Below, in pieces: positions 55,867-64,000 of a DNA stretch of 64,000 nucleotides. The notes beneath the pieces are model-generated. The model was not told where the DNA came from. It saw only the letters and a program-made list of their open reading frames with translations, and made no database searches. The stretch is from Stenopsyche tienmushanensis (lineage: Eukaryota > Arthropoda > Insecta > Trichoptera > Stenopsychidae): assembly GCA_008973525.1 (NCBI GenBank), contig WACJ01000104.1:744001-808000 (forward strand). Reading direction: 5' to 3'. The first letter of the stretch is position 1. Each line of letters opens with the position of its first letter. The translations under genes and the position numbers were made by a program.

Positions 55867-56055
55867 TACTGGGTGCCTTTGTTATATCTAGAAAAACTAG
55901 AATTTATTGCTTTGCATGTTTGGATTTTAGACAAAACTAGTTTTAATTTTGAACATTACTTGAATTTGTCAAAACGCGTTTTATCTAGTTGAAAGTAGTT
56001 TTGACTCAAATTTTCGGCTAGTAGTTAATTCTAGTTATAACAAAGACATTCAGTA
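55867..56055. mobile_element. MITE with TA target duplication, 185 bp
   Basis: CTGGGTGCCTTTGTTATA then TCTAG (from 55869) and, on the opposite strand, CTGAATGTCTTTGTTATA then ACTAG (from 56053) match at 19 of 23 positions. TA flanks both ends. The interior is rich in CTAG/ACTAGTT phrases and has no frame. Size, TA duplication and inverted ends fit a Tc1/mariner-type MITE. It lies directly after the R1 fragment. Confidence 0.7.
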
Positions 56056-56214
56056 GAAATCAGTCTATAGTTGTATTCTGTGACGCTAAACGTTTTCGGG
56101 GAATCACCGACTTGGCGTTGTTAATGAATTAACATTCCACCATTCCAGTTAATAAATAATATTCATCACAATACAGTAAAAAAATACAAAATACAAATGA
56201 AAAAACCTAATCCC

Positions 56215-56283
56215 AAATTTTGTATAGGTGCCTAACTTTCTATAGTGTGGTCCCTATCTCGACGCTATAGAGAGGTTGACTAT
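56215..56283 (-). mobile_element. Pogo/Tigger-type terminal repeat
   Basis: On the minus strand from 56283: TATAGTCAACCTCTCTATAG then CGTCGAGATAGGGACCACAC. AGTCAACCTCTCTATAGC is the hallmark start of pogo/Tigger terminal repeats. The inner part (CCTATACAAAATTTGGG) resembles 7917-7945 in reverse. The second end was not found. Confidence 0.6.
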
Positions 56284-58084
56284 AAAAAATGCGTTCTAAT
56301 GAAATACGGGGTTTAATTGTAATTTACTGACATAAACACATACACAATAGAGGCAAAGCAGCGCATGCGCGTAACGTCTATGCGAGGTATACGGAGACCA
56401 CCTGGGGTTTCACTCTATGTGACGCTGAAACCAAATTTTTCCGACTGCGTCTAAACAAGTTTCAATTCCCTGGAGAACGCTTGATTGGAAGTCTCTATTG
56501 GATGTATGTATGTATCAAAATGATTAGATATATTCTTCGGTCCAATTAGTTCCCACAGAGCCAGTTGATTGGGAGTCCATTATCAGACATCAAATAAGGA
56601 CATGGAATAAGTTCGCCAAGAAAAGTTTTCCCAAACGCGAAAATTTTCCACAAAAAATCACAAAGTTTGATTGCCCCTGTTGCTTGGAGATAAATTTTCT
56701 CAAGCCCAAGCGTCCATCCATCAAGCGCGCCCATCCTATTGACGTCCGCTGCTATCTTCATTACGTGGAATACATTTTTCTGATCGTCTCAATTTAATAA
56801 ATCGGCGCTTCCCAAACTATCGCGACGCAATAAACTCTGCGCAATTAATCCGCGGAGCCGTTAACGAACCCATCTGAATGCGGTTACCAAATCGAAGAGG
56901 TGGCGTTTTGGCCCACTTGACCACAGCGCGAGTCGGACGATGTGCACTTACCTGAAACAAGAGAGAAAAAAACCACTGTTATTATTAACATTTAACCAAG
57001 AATAAAAAGAAACAAGGTCATGTTATGTCTGATTGCCGCAAACTCTTGCCAAGCAATAAAAATCGGAGGCAGAAATAAATGCGATGCCGATCTTTCAATT
57101 GAGGCCCTATGTAATATTGAGACAATTGTTATAGGCATCAGATTTATCCGAGCTTTAATGCGTGACAGCTGAAATTAATGTCGATTAAGTTGCGACGCTC
57201 AAGGTGTTGAGCGAATTGAGAAACGCTGATCGCGGACAAATCCGATCTTATCCCATCGCCGGATTCCAATAAGATTTATGCGGGTAAAAAATCCGCTTAA
57301 GATCCAATTAAGGGCGCGGTACATAATACGTCCAGTGTCAATCACGGCGGGATGATCCGTGCAACGCAGGGCCTGCGCATGCGCGGGGCGTTCCCGCGTG
57401 CATCACAAAACGCGACGCACAACGAATATATTAAAATTATAAATTATAAGCGCGATTTGAGAGTTTGCAATTCAGCCCTTTCGGCGCTGGACGGCCAATT
57501 AAACGAGCCGTTTCTATTATGACTTTATTTTTACAAGAGACAGTGAGTAGATGCGCATTTACTGCAGGTAGTTCTGCGCTTTGATTGGATCTGGTGCATT
57601 TTATTGCATTCTGTGTGGTCCGCTATACGTACGTCCGCGGTATTAACATATTCGTCGCTACTACGTGATGCAAGGGTGCTCAAAAAGCTGCACACATTTT
57701 GCATCCTCGGAAAAAAAAGCACCAACGGACGTGGGGATCTTTGAAGACGCACGCGGCATAAAGCACGCGCATAAGTGCAGATTTATATTCAAAACAAACT
57801 TTCGTCGGCTTATAAGGGCATATATGCATTTTATGAAGGAACTGCGCATGCGCAGTGTCGTATTGCTCGATTATGCGCTGCAAAATCAATGTAACGGCGG
57901 TCATTTCGCGTTGAGGAATGGCTGATGGTCTTTCACTCCTTGCCTTTTCTTGAGTTTCAGTTCTGCCTTCTGGAAACAACCTGATTCACTTCGTGATATG
58001 TTGTCGACTTATCACATCACAACCATAAGCTTCCATGAAATTCCGATTGATATTAGCGGCGGTATTGTTTTGTAAAGCTAAAAA
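56284..58084. other. Unassigned region with clustered NRF-1-like motifs
   Basis: Three copies of GCGCATGCGC occur, at 56361-56370, 57375-57384 and within 57841-57856. 57340-57430 is GC-rich with CpG. Minus frames 56546-56761, 57531-57752 and 57680-57979, and plus frame 57665-57925, overlap one another and are unrecognised. A promoter or first exon of an unseen gene may lie here. Confidence 0.4.
57841..57856. promoter_or_regulatory. NRF-1-like 16-bp perfect palindrome
   Basis: ACTGCGCATGCGCAGT is an exact palindrome and a consensus-like site for NRF-1 / erect wing. It shares 14 bp with 43253-43266. Role inferred from motif only. Confidence 0.5.
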
Positions 58085-58180
58085 ATGGAAGTGACAGGAG
58101 CGCGCGACGACTTTTCCATCGGAAGAATTTACTGTGACCCGAAAAAATGGCCGACAAATACGTGGCCGTACGAATGCCGA
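58085..58180 (+). repeat. Dispersed repeat F4
   Basis: CGCGACGACTTTTCCATCGG, AGAATTTACTGTGACCCGA and AATGGCCGACAAATACG follow the F4 order. Confidence 0.6.
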
Positions 58181-58317
58181 CCCGGTCAAGAAATGCACAT
58201 GGTTTTTATTTTACTCAACCATTCTACTTTACATGAACCAAGACTGATTGACTCTGTCCGTTTTTATAATATATATTAAGTTGTCTGAACCCTCTTTTCT
58301 TCGTTATCGTTATGTTC

Positions 58318-58425
58318 AGGTATGGCATCCAATCGCGAGGCGCATTCGTCATATCGGCGGTCCGAAAAGCGGACCGATTGAGCATACAAACCTTATGGCC
58401 ATTTTGTCTTCTTTTGGACTTTTTC
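58318..58425 (-). repeat. Dispersed repeat R (subfamily B), reverse copy
   Basis: The minus strand reads CATAAGGTTTGTATGCTCAA, then the perfect hairpin CGGTCCG-CTTTT-CGGACCG (58358-58376), then GCCGATATGACGAATGCGCC, TCGCGATTGGATGCCAT. Closest to the 14.8- and 38.0-kb copies. Confidence 0.7.
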
Positions 58426-59107
58426 GTGTTCGATCAAGATGCAGTATCCATGCGCTATCCCATAAAACACATCCTATTCGTTTTTAATGTGTTTGCAAAG
58501 TGGTCCATGGGGATCCTAATATTTGCGATAAACTGAACTCAAATATAAGTTCTCAAAATATGCGAATACTTTTCGATACCCCTAATATAACTATATTATA
58601 GTCTCGAGCGCTATTTTTTCCATGTTTCACGTCGGCTGTCATCGTCCTCATCCCGAAGAAAGCCGTTGCTCACTCTCACGGTGACTCTCACTATTTTCAG
58701 CTCACCCCAAAAAGAGACGATCCAAATCCTCATAATACAATTTAATGTCCAAACATGACATGAGTGTCACGCGCTGGCGCCTCAGTGACATATTGAATAA
58801 AACATGAGGTTCGAACCCGCTACCCCGGCACGTTAAGAAGGTGCATTAAAAACGCATACAAAAACGCATTTTGGTTAACAACGCGCAATTACTGCATTAA
58901 AAAAATACTTTTCTATGCACTGCTGGGTCGGCGCTTCGGACCGAATTCACTACGAGAATTAGGCTTAATTGTTTAGTGACAGGCGTCCTCAAATGGCGCA
59001 CTTATTTTCACATTAACGAAAATCACTCGGGCGATCTGAGATTTTACAACTTTAAAATTAATATAAAATATTAAGCCTTTGTTTGGTGAGTTAAGCGCAG
59101 CATGAGT
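58426..59107. other. Unassigned sequence
   Basis: GGTTCGAACCC at 58809-58819 looks like a tRNA T-loop, but no tRNA fold surrounds it. No gene recognised. Confidence 0.4.
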
Positions 59108-59175
59108 GAAGCTTGTATATCAATAAATGAACCTCAACACAGTCGATAGCGCACAATATTCCTTTATTAGCGTAA
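59108..59175 (+). repeat. Repeat S
   Basis: AGCTTGTATATCAATAAATG, AACCTCAACACAGTCGATAG, CGCACAATATTCC. It occurs about 440 bp before an F5 core (59545), as the 48.1-kb S copy precedes F5 at 48.4 kb. Confidence 0.6.
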
Positions 59176-59194
59176 ACATAAAGTATGAACTCTG

Positions 59195-59315
59195 ATGATC
59201 ACATCAGCATTCTGGGATAGGATTGCCTGGAAACATTAAAGTTTTACAACTTAGATGTCAATTGCCTTCCAACATGACAATGACCCGAAATAAACCTCCA
59301 AGAAAATAGCATTAA
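59195..59315 (+). pseudogene. Tc1-type transposase scrap
   Basis: 59267-59302 reads FQHDNDPK, a stop, then TSK, the FQQDNDPKHTS motif that holds the second catalytic Asp of Tc1 transposases. Only this short block is recognisable. Confidence 0.55.
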
Positions 59316-59349
59316 ATTCTCTTTTGATCCGCATAGTCTCCGAATCTTA

Positions 59350-59532
59350 AAATTAGATAAGATAAAATACAATAAATTGAATCAGAAGGCAATGCATTAA
59401 TCATTTTGTATCAAAATTTGTCCATGAGAAAGCTCTGTACGAAGTAGGTACCACGTTTATTCACACTCGATCAACGCGTCCACAATTCAGAGCGCTGTTT
59501 GGAGGTATTTCGGCGCAATAAAAATTATTTTT
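59350..59532 (+). pseudogene. Mariner transposase fragment, copy 1 of a neighbouring pair
   Basis: From about 59419: LSMRKLCTK, a stop, VPRLFTLDQRVHNSERCLEV, then FRRNKNY. This is the conserved mariner linker region, with a single stop where Trp is expected. The sequence is nearly the same as 60392-60570, and the match stops in a T run at 59525. Confidence 0.75.
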
Positions 59533-59544
59533 TTTACGCCGTCG

Positions 59545-59595
59545 AATAGGAGCGCATACATGTGCGATTACTCATCAACGGGTCAATAATAAATC
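59545..59595 (+). repeat. Repeat F5, core block
   Basis: GCGCATACATGTGCGATTAC and TCATCAACGGGTCAATAAT match the cores at 9505, 21925 and 48415. Confidence 0.5.
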
Positions 59596-60391
59596 CAAGT
59601 ATTTATCCAAGAGCAATTAATGCACTTTTATAGATTCATCCGGCAATCAATTTTAATTATGGCGTAACTCCACCAGAGATCGAATCGCTGCTCTTCAATG
59701 GTTCTTATATGACTTGATTGAATTTATCAATAAAATAATTAAACAGAGCGATGAGTTTGAGGAGTGTTGTGGGGCTCATTCAAATGAAGCTAGCTCTTCA
59801 CTAATTCTCCCTTAACTGGGAATAACTGAATAATAATTACGGGCTCGATGTGTATGAAATCAAGAGCAACCTTTTACCTGGGAACGCTTTTGAGTAAATA
59901 CTCCTATGTAATTTCACGGAAGACTCATGATTTTATGCATCGTGCATAATTGCATAACGATGCCAATTAACGTTTTTTTTTACCATTGCACACTTTCAAT
60001 TTGGGCGCCGCGTCCAATTGCCCATTGTTCCTGTGCTCGGTCCTATTTATCTTTGGACTCTGGATCGTGATTAAAAAATAAAATGATCTGATACCCTTCG
60101 TATTGAACGATCTGGAGGCGCTTAGATTATTAGGGAGCAGGGTCGGCACGAGCGAAGAGCGCCCAATATTATCCCAAATCGAATTCCTTAATTTACCGTT
60201 TAATTTTTTTAACATTCCAATTAACTTCAAACCATGCTGCAAGGGCGTAGCGCCCTAATATATTGACCGCACAAATCATATTTAATATTTTTGATATGGA
60301 ATCCATCGAAAATATACTGTATTAATATTTAATATGCATTCAAATTTGATTAAATTTAACATCAAAATTGATTTTTTATTTAAGTATAGTC
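59596..60391. other. Unassigned sequence
   Basis: Minus frame 59967-60242 (91 codons) has no recognised domain. The remainder is featureless. Confidence 0.4.
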
Positions 60392-60745
60392 TCAATTTAC
60401 ATTAAATTACAATAAATTGAATCAAAAGTCAGTGTATTAACTATTTTGCATCAAGATTTGTCCATGAAGAAAGCTCTGTTCGAAGTTGGTACCACGTTTA
60501 TTCATACTCGATCAACGCGTCCACAATTCAGACCGCTGTCTAGAGATGTTTCAATGCAATAAAAATGATTTTTTCATTTGATACGTGACAATGGGTGAAA
60601 CATAGATACATCATTATACTGGAATCAAATCGGTAGTCAGCTGAGTGCACAGCAACCGGCGAAAGCCATCCAAAGCGACCAAAAACGCAAATGCAAACGC
60701 ATCAGTTGGTAAGGTTTTGGTATCCATATTTTGGTATTTTATTCA
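60392..60745 (+). pseudogene. Mariner transposase fragment, copy 2 of the pair
   Basis: Begins with the same ACAATAAATTGAATCA as 59371-59386. It encodes KLCSKLVPRLFILDQRVHNS, DRCLEMFQCNKND, then YVTMGET-stop-IHHYTGIKS, where the first catalytic Asp (MDETWIHHY) has become Gly, then GKVLVSIF (60710-60733), equivalent to the GKVLASVFWD motif. Later catalytic blocks are absent. Confidence 0.8.
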
Positions 60746-61545
60746 TTGATTAATTTGATAAAGAAAGAACCACCAATAACAACAATATTTAAAACATATC
60801 TGGATACTTTGGAAGCAAAAATGGATGTATATTTTTATGAAATAAATGAACAAAACTTGTTTGATACGCCACTGTTCTAATATTTTAAAATTCCATAGGA
60901 GCCGTACGGGTGATGGCGCTAAACCCTTGTAAATTAAAATCGATGAAGAAAATAACCCGAGGAACCCACGTGGAAGAGTACAACAAACCCATTTTTTCCA
61001 CATGCATCATCACGCCTTTCGTTTAAATCTTCATCTTGGGCATCCCGATTATCTACGTCAATGACCCATTTCGGCATATTTTCATCGTGGCAAAGGTTCT
61101 AGCTCCGTGGAGCAACCGGTTGTTGGGCTGGCGAATTGGGACCATTGCTTATATGGTCATCTAATGAGTGTACGGTATTGTCGTCTTTTATGGTTGTCTT
61201 TTTAAGCAGCAGTTAGCATGTTATATGCACAACACATCAACCGCGGGTTTTAATGGCAAATATTCGAGAGAGAGCAAACCTGGCGTGTAATTCCTGTTGT
61301 GCAGAACCGCAACGGAATCAGATAAGAGTTATGTCTAAAACAGCGACATGAGAATTGGAGCTCTAAAACGAATACATTTAGTATGGGATTTTAATAGACT
61401 GTCTTCCATGGGAGTCTAAGAACTGTTGCGATTCAGTTTTAGCAATCAAAAGGATATTGCAAGGATCGTTTTTGCAATATTCTTCCGCGGCTATATCTCT
61501 TTTGATTAATAACTTATTTAGTCCACTTCCATCCCATTCGCCTAG
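60746..61545. other. Unassigned sequence
   Basis: The minus frame 60743-61003 overlaps the end of the mariner fragment and is unrecognised. Nothing else supported. Confidence 0.4.
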
Positions 61546-61656
61546 CTATGTAACGATCCGAAAGCAGAACGAACCCGCATGCGAGCGCGGCCATCTTGAT
61601 GAACACGTGAAAGCAGAGCGCCTCCGGCCTCACCACGCAACATTGGTGTCAGAAGT
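61546..61656 (+). mobile_element. LTR (LTR-A) 3' part with tRNA-Leu-type primer-binding site
   Basis: AACGATCCGAAAGCAGAACG, GAACCCGCATGCGAGCGCGG and CACGCAACA (61634-61642), followed by TTGGTGTCAGAAGT (61643-61656). Same family as 5594-5750. The 5' part of the LTR is not seen and no internal coding sequence follows. Confidence 0.65.
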
Positions 61657-62939
61657 AGCCTAAAAAGAGATGGAAGATGTCGCCGTTACTCTAGCGCCAT
61701 TGCATGGGTTCGCGCTACTACAGCTTGCAAGAATTGAATTATTCAAATTCAAATAATTGGGCCAATAAACAATCCCAATCAATATGATACGAAAGCAATG
61801 GCTTCAAACTTATAGCAATGGGTTATTTATTGGTGAGGCATATGAAAAAGGGATTGAATTTATGCAGCAACCTAATATAAATCTAAATTGATTATAGAAG
61901 GCGTACGTTACAGTTAGCATCAAATGTATTCACAAAATGCGGTGTGACCATAAATTTAATTGAATTTATCAGAACCGCCAAAATAATTTAGTAGACGGAG
62001 TATCGATCCACGGTTTTGGGTTTGGGAGCGGCCCCGTCTGAAGATCCAAATTAAAATGAAAAAAAGACGAAGAAATGGGTTAACAAAGCATCCAAATCAC
62101 CTTCTGGCATTTTTAATTATCAAACCCATAAATATGCATGGAGACCTATTGTTGCGGGAGCAGTAGATGAAAAAAGCCGATGGGTTATTTGGCGAGGACT
62201 CGGATTGTGGGTGTTGCTTTTTTTCCCCCGACTCCTCGAAAAAAATGCTAAATAAAGCAACCCGTCCGTGATTTACGGATTCCGCGAATAATTAATGATA
62301 CACATACCGAGGATCTAAGGGACTTGGACCCAAAAAGATGAGCGTCCCGCGTGGTGGAATTCGAAAACACCCAGCAGAGCCAAAGCTCCCGTCGCAGCGA
62401 GGGAGACGCGTGAAAGCTTTCGCCGAAGATCACAGATCGCACGGTCCGAAGAAGTTGAAGAAGTTTTTTTGTCCATTCGGTGGAATCGCGTGGGTGGTGG
62501 TGAGGTGGATCGCGTGGGATGTGGGTTCACATCTTGAGGCCTGTGACTCATGCAGCCAAGCCTCCGCTCGGATTTGAACCCGGGAACTGCGGTACCGAAT
62601 CGTATCCAATTATTCATAATATATATGAAAAGCATTCGGCATCTAGATCTCGTCCTGTCCATGGGTGGTTGGAGCTGAAGCAATGGGAATCCCATAGTTG
62701 AACAACGCCAGTGACAGGGTAATAATTCACGATTCATATGAATATGGGTAGCTGAAAATTCCAACTGGAGCGCCCGGGTGGTGGGAGCCGATCTAAATAA
62801 CAAATCCGTGGACAGACTCGCTGCTCAAATCTGAAGGTAATATTATAAAGTTTAACGATTTATGGCTAAACAATTCACGAAAAATAAGCTCCTTCATTCA
62901 TTTTAAATGGAACATGTGACAACATTTCTCAGGACTCAG
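61657..62939. other. Unassigned sequence with a Pol III B-box-like motif
   Basis: On the minus strand near 62583-62568, GGGTTCAAATCC is a good match to a tRNA/SINE B box (GGTTCRANYCC), but no convincing A box or tRNA fold was found. Overlapping frames on both strands at 62315-62803 and 62338-62577 follow composition. Confidence 0.35.
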
Positions 62940-63341
62940 GAATGTTTGTTTGTTTGTCTTGTATACGTTTCTATATCATTCATCCGATTGCAATAAAATT
63001 TTAGGAGTTATTGTGTGCACATCCGAAGAGGTTTTTAAATGCTGAATATTTTCAAAACGTTTAGCGGATGTACTATATTGACGCATATTAGTCTGGTGGT
63101 TGCTAAGGTGAACAAAGCATATCGGGAGACAATATTGAACCCGGTTCGTGTATTAAATCGGACAGTTGGTGCGAATACAAGACTAAAGATCTTTAGGTGC
63201 ATTCTTAAATTATTTGGTTGCATGACGCCCTATCTGCATCATATCCTTTGCAGTTTTGTTTCATCATCAACGTACTTCAACATAGATACATTTGTACAAT
63301 TATTGTTTGTTTGCTTGTCCCTCCAAAATGCCGTCTAGTAT
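62940..63341 (+). mobile_element. Helitron-type 5' end, possible short element
   Basis: AATGTTTGTTTGTTTGTCTT (62941), TATACGTTTCTATATCATTC, then CATCCGATTGCAATAAAATT matches the 5' ends at 36235 and 49605. GCCGTCTAGT near 63331-63340 ends in CTAG|T as Helitrons do, but a hairpin before it was not found. A 99-codon frame (63039-63338) inside has no family. Confidence 0.45.
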
Positions 63342-64000
63342 TCTTGATTGGGAAGTCTGACTTTATTTAAAAGCAATTTTACGCTTGAAGGATAGTTTAG
63401 AGTCCTCTTAAGGTAACCATAAGATGTTTATTGTCGCACTTTGCGACTTAAAAGGGCAAATCCTACCATCTCTCAACCGCAAACGCCAAGCAGATCATAA
63501 GGAAGTCTGATTTTGAACAATGAAACCTTGATTGAAAATGGGTTCCTAAATTTGTATCGACGAGCAAATTAATGGACATTCCCAGTATCAAACGGGCGGT
63601 CCCATCTAAGGTCCGTGCTCTTTGGATCCGTGTTATACAATATCGACGAGCATTTTTATGATACACATAACGACCCCAGAATGAATTGCCTATTACCAAA
63701 TACAAGAAAACACATTAACGGCCGTGTGATATATATCAGGTGAGTTTAATGTTACAAACTCGACCAAAATGTGTACGGCCATTAATAAGCGACTGGGATG
63801 ACGCCACCGCAGCGGCCTTTGTGGAGAGCGGACGAAATATTTTTAGCACTATTATTAATAAATATTAATTTTTATTGTTTGTTGTTGTTATTAATGTATC
63901 GGATTTTGGCGCGCGGCGGTCCAAAAGCAAAGCTACTTCTTGCTGCTCCTTATTCGGCGACGGATTACGAAACGGCTTGATTATTATTTATGGTAACAAC
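63342..64000. other. Unassigned sequence
   Basis: Minus frame 63463-63705 and plus frame 63798-63980 (begins inside GCGG-rich sequence, contains a Leu/Ile-rich stretch) are unrecognised. Confidence 0.4.

Noticed and set aside
55483..55992. 169-codon frame as an independent gene
   Set aside because: Only residues around the CGAELDDAAHTLFDCP part derive from R1; the start is in the wrong R1 frame and the tail is a MITE.
58800..58835. tRNA T-loop (GGTTCGAACCC)
   Set aside because: The 11-mer is nearly palindromic and no cloverleaf fits on either strand.
62565..62660. tRNA gene on the minus strand around GGGTTCAAATCC
   Set aside because: The T-arm stem has two mismatches, and no anticodon arm, acceptor stem or A box could be placed. 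At most a SINE B box.
1..64000. CRISPR array, bacterial operon, IS element or prophage
   Set aside because: No regularly spaced short repeats, no Shine-Dalgarno-led gene chains, and the recognisable proteins are all eukaryotic transposon types.

Overview
The window looks like AT-rich nuclear DNA of an animal, most likely an arthropod and probably an insect. No frame exceeds 185 codons, there is no operon-like organisation, and no complete host gene was recognised. What can be recognised is almost entirely transposable-element debris: Tc1/mariner (DD34D mariner, an IS630-like family and a Tc1 scrap), hAT, pogo-like MITEs, Helitron-type ends, LTR retrotransposon ends with a tRNA-Leu-type primer-binding site, and an R1-type non-LTR retrotransposon. 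The host assignment is inference from this mix. The window reads as a long intergenic or intronic stretch that has absorbed many insertions.

Layout. 0-5.8 kb: LTR ends (80-180, 986-1084, 5594-5750), an IS630-like 3' end (2305-2645) and a decayed mariner transposase (3690-4545). 6.8-14.9 kb: a hAT deletion copy, two long pogo-like MITEs (9.77 and 13.5 kb), an IS630-like MITE (11.8 kb), a perfect 22-bp palindrome (10.66 kb), and three copies of a dispersed repeat called 'R' here, which carries a conserved hairpin. 15-26 kb: further repeats of five unnamed families (R, F4, F5, S, G), a membrane-protein-like frame (17.64-18.08 kb) and an isolated LTR (25.85 kb). 26-42 kb: mostly unexplained sequence with MITEs, a Helitron 3' end (36.43 kb) and hAT fragments. 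42.2-43.2 kb: two broken, head-to-head reading frames that look like real protein remnants. 45.8-48.5 kb: a mariner fragment, another membrane-like frame, a GC-rich block and a hAT copy with an intact C-terminal dimerisation domain. 49.6-56.3 kb: an inverted Helitron-type pair, a 0.9-kb MITE with a nested poly(A) insertion, two small new MITEs and an R1-like retrotransposon tail. 56.3-64 kb: a cluster of GCGCATGCGC motifs, two neighbouring mariner copies and more LTR and Helitron ends.

How the parts relate. The elements do not work together as a pathway. They record successive insertion, nesting and internal deletion. The items least explained by known families are the R repeats with their variable-loop, conserved-stem hairpin, the F5/S composite repeat, the divergent gene-like pair at 42.2-43.2 kb, and the NRF-1-like palindromes at 43.25 and 56.4-57.9 kb. 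All similarities were judged by eye. No database search, alignment program or gene predictor was run.
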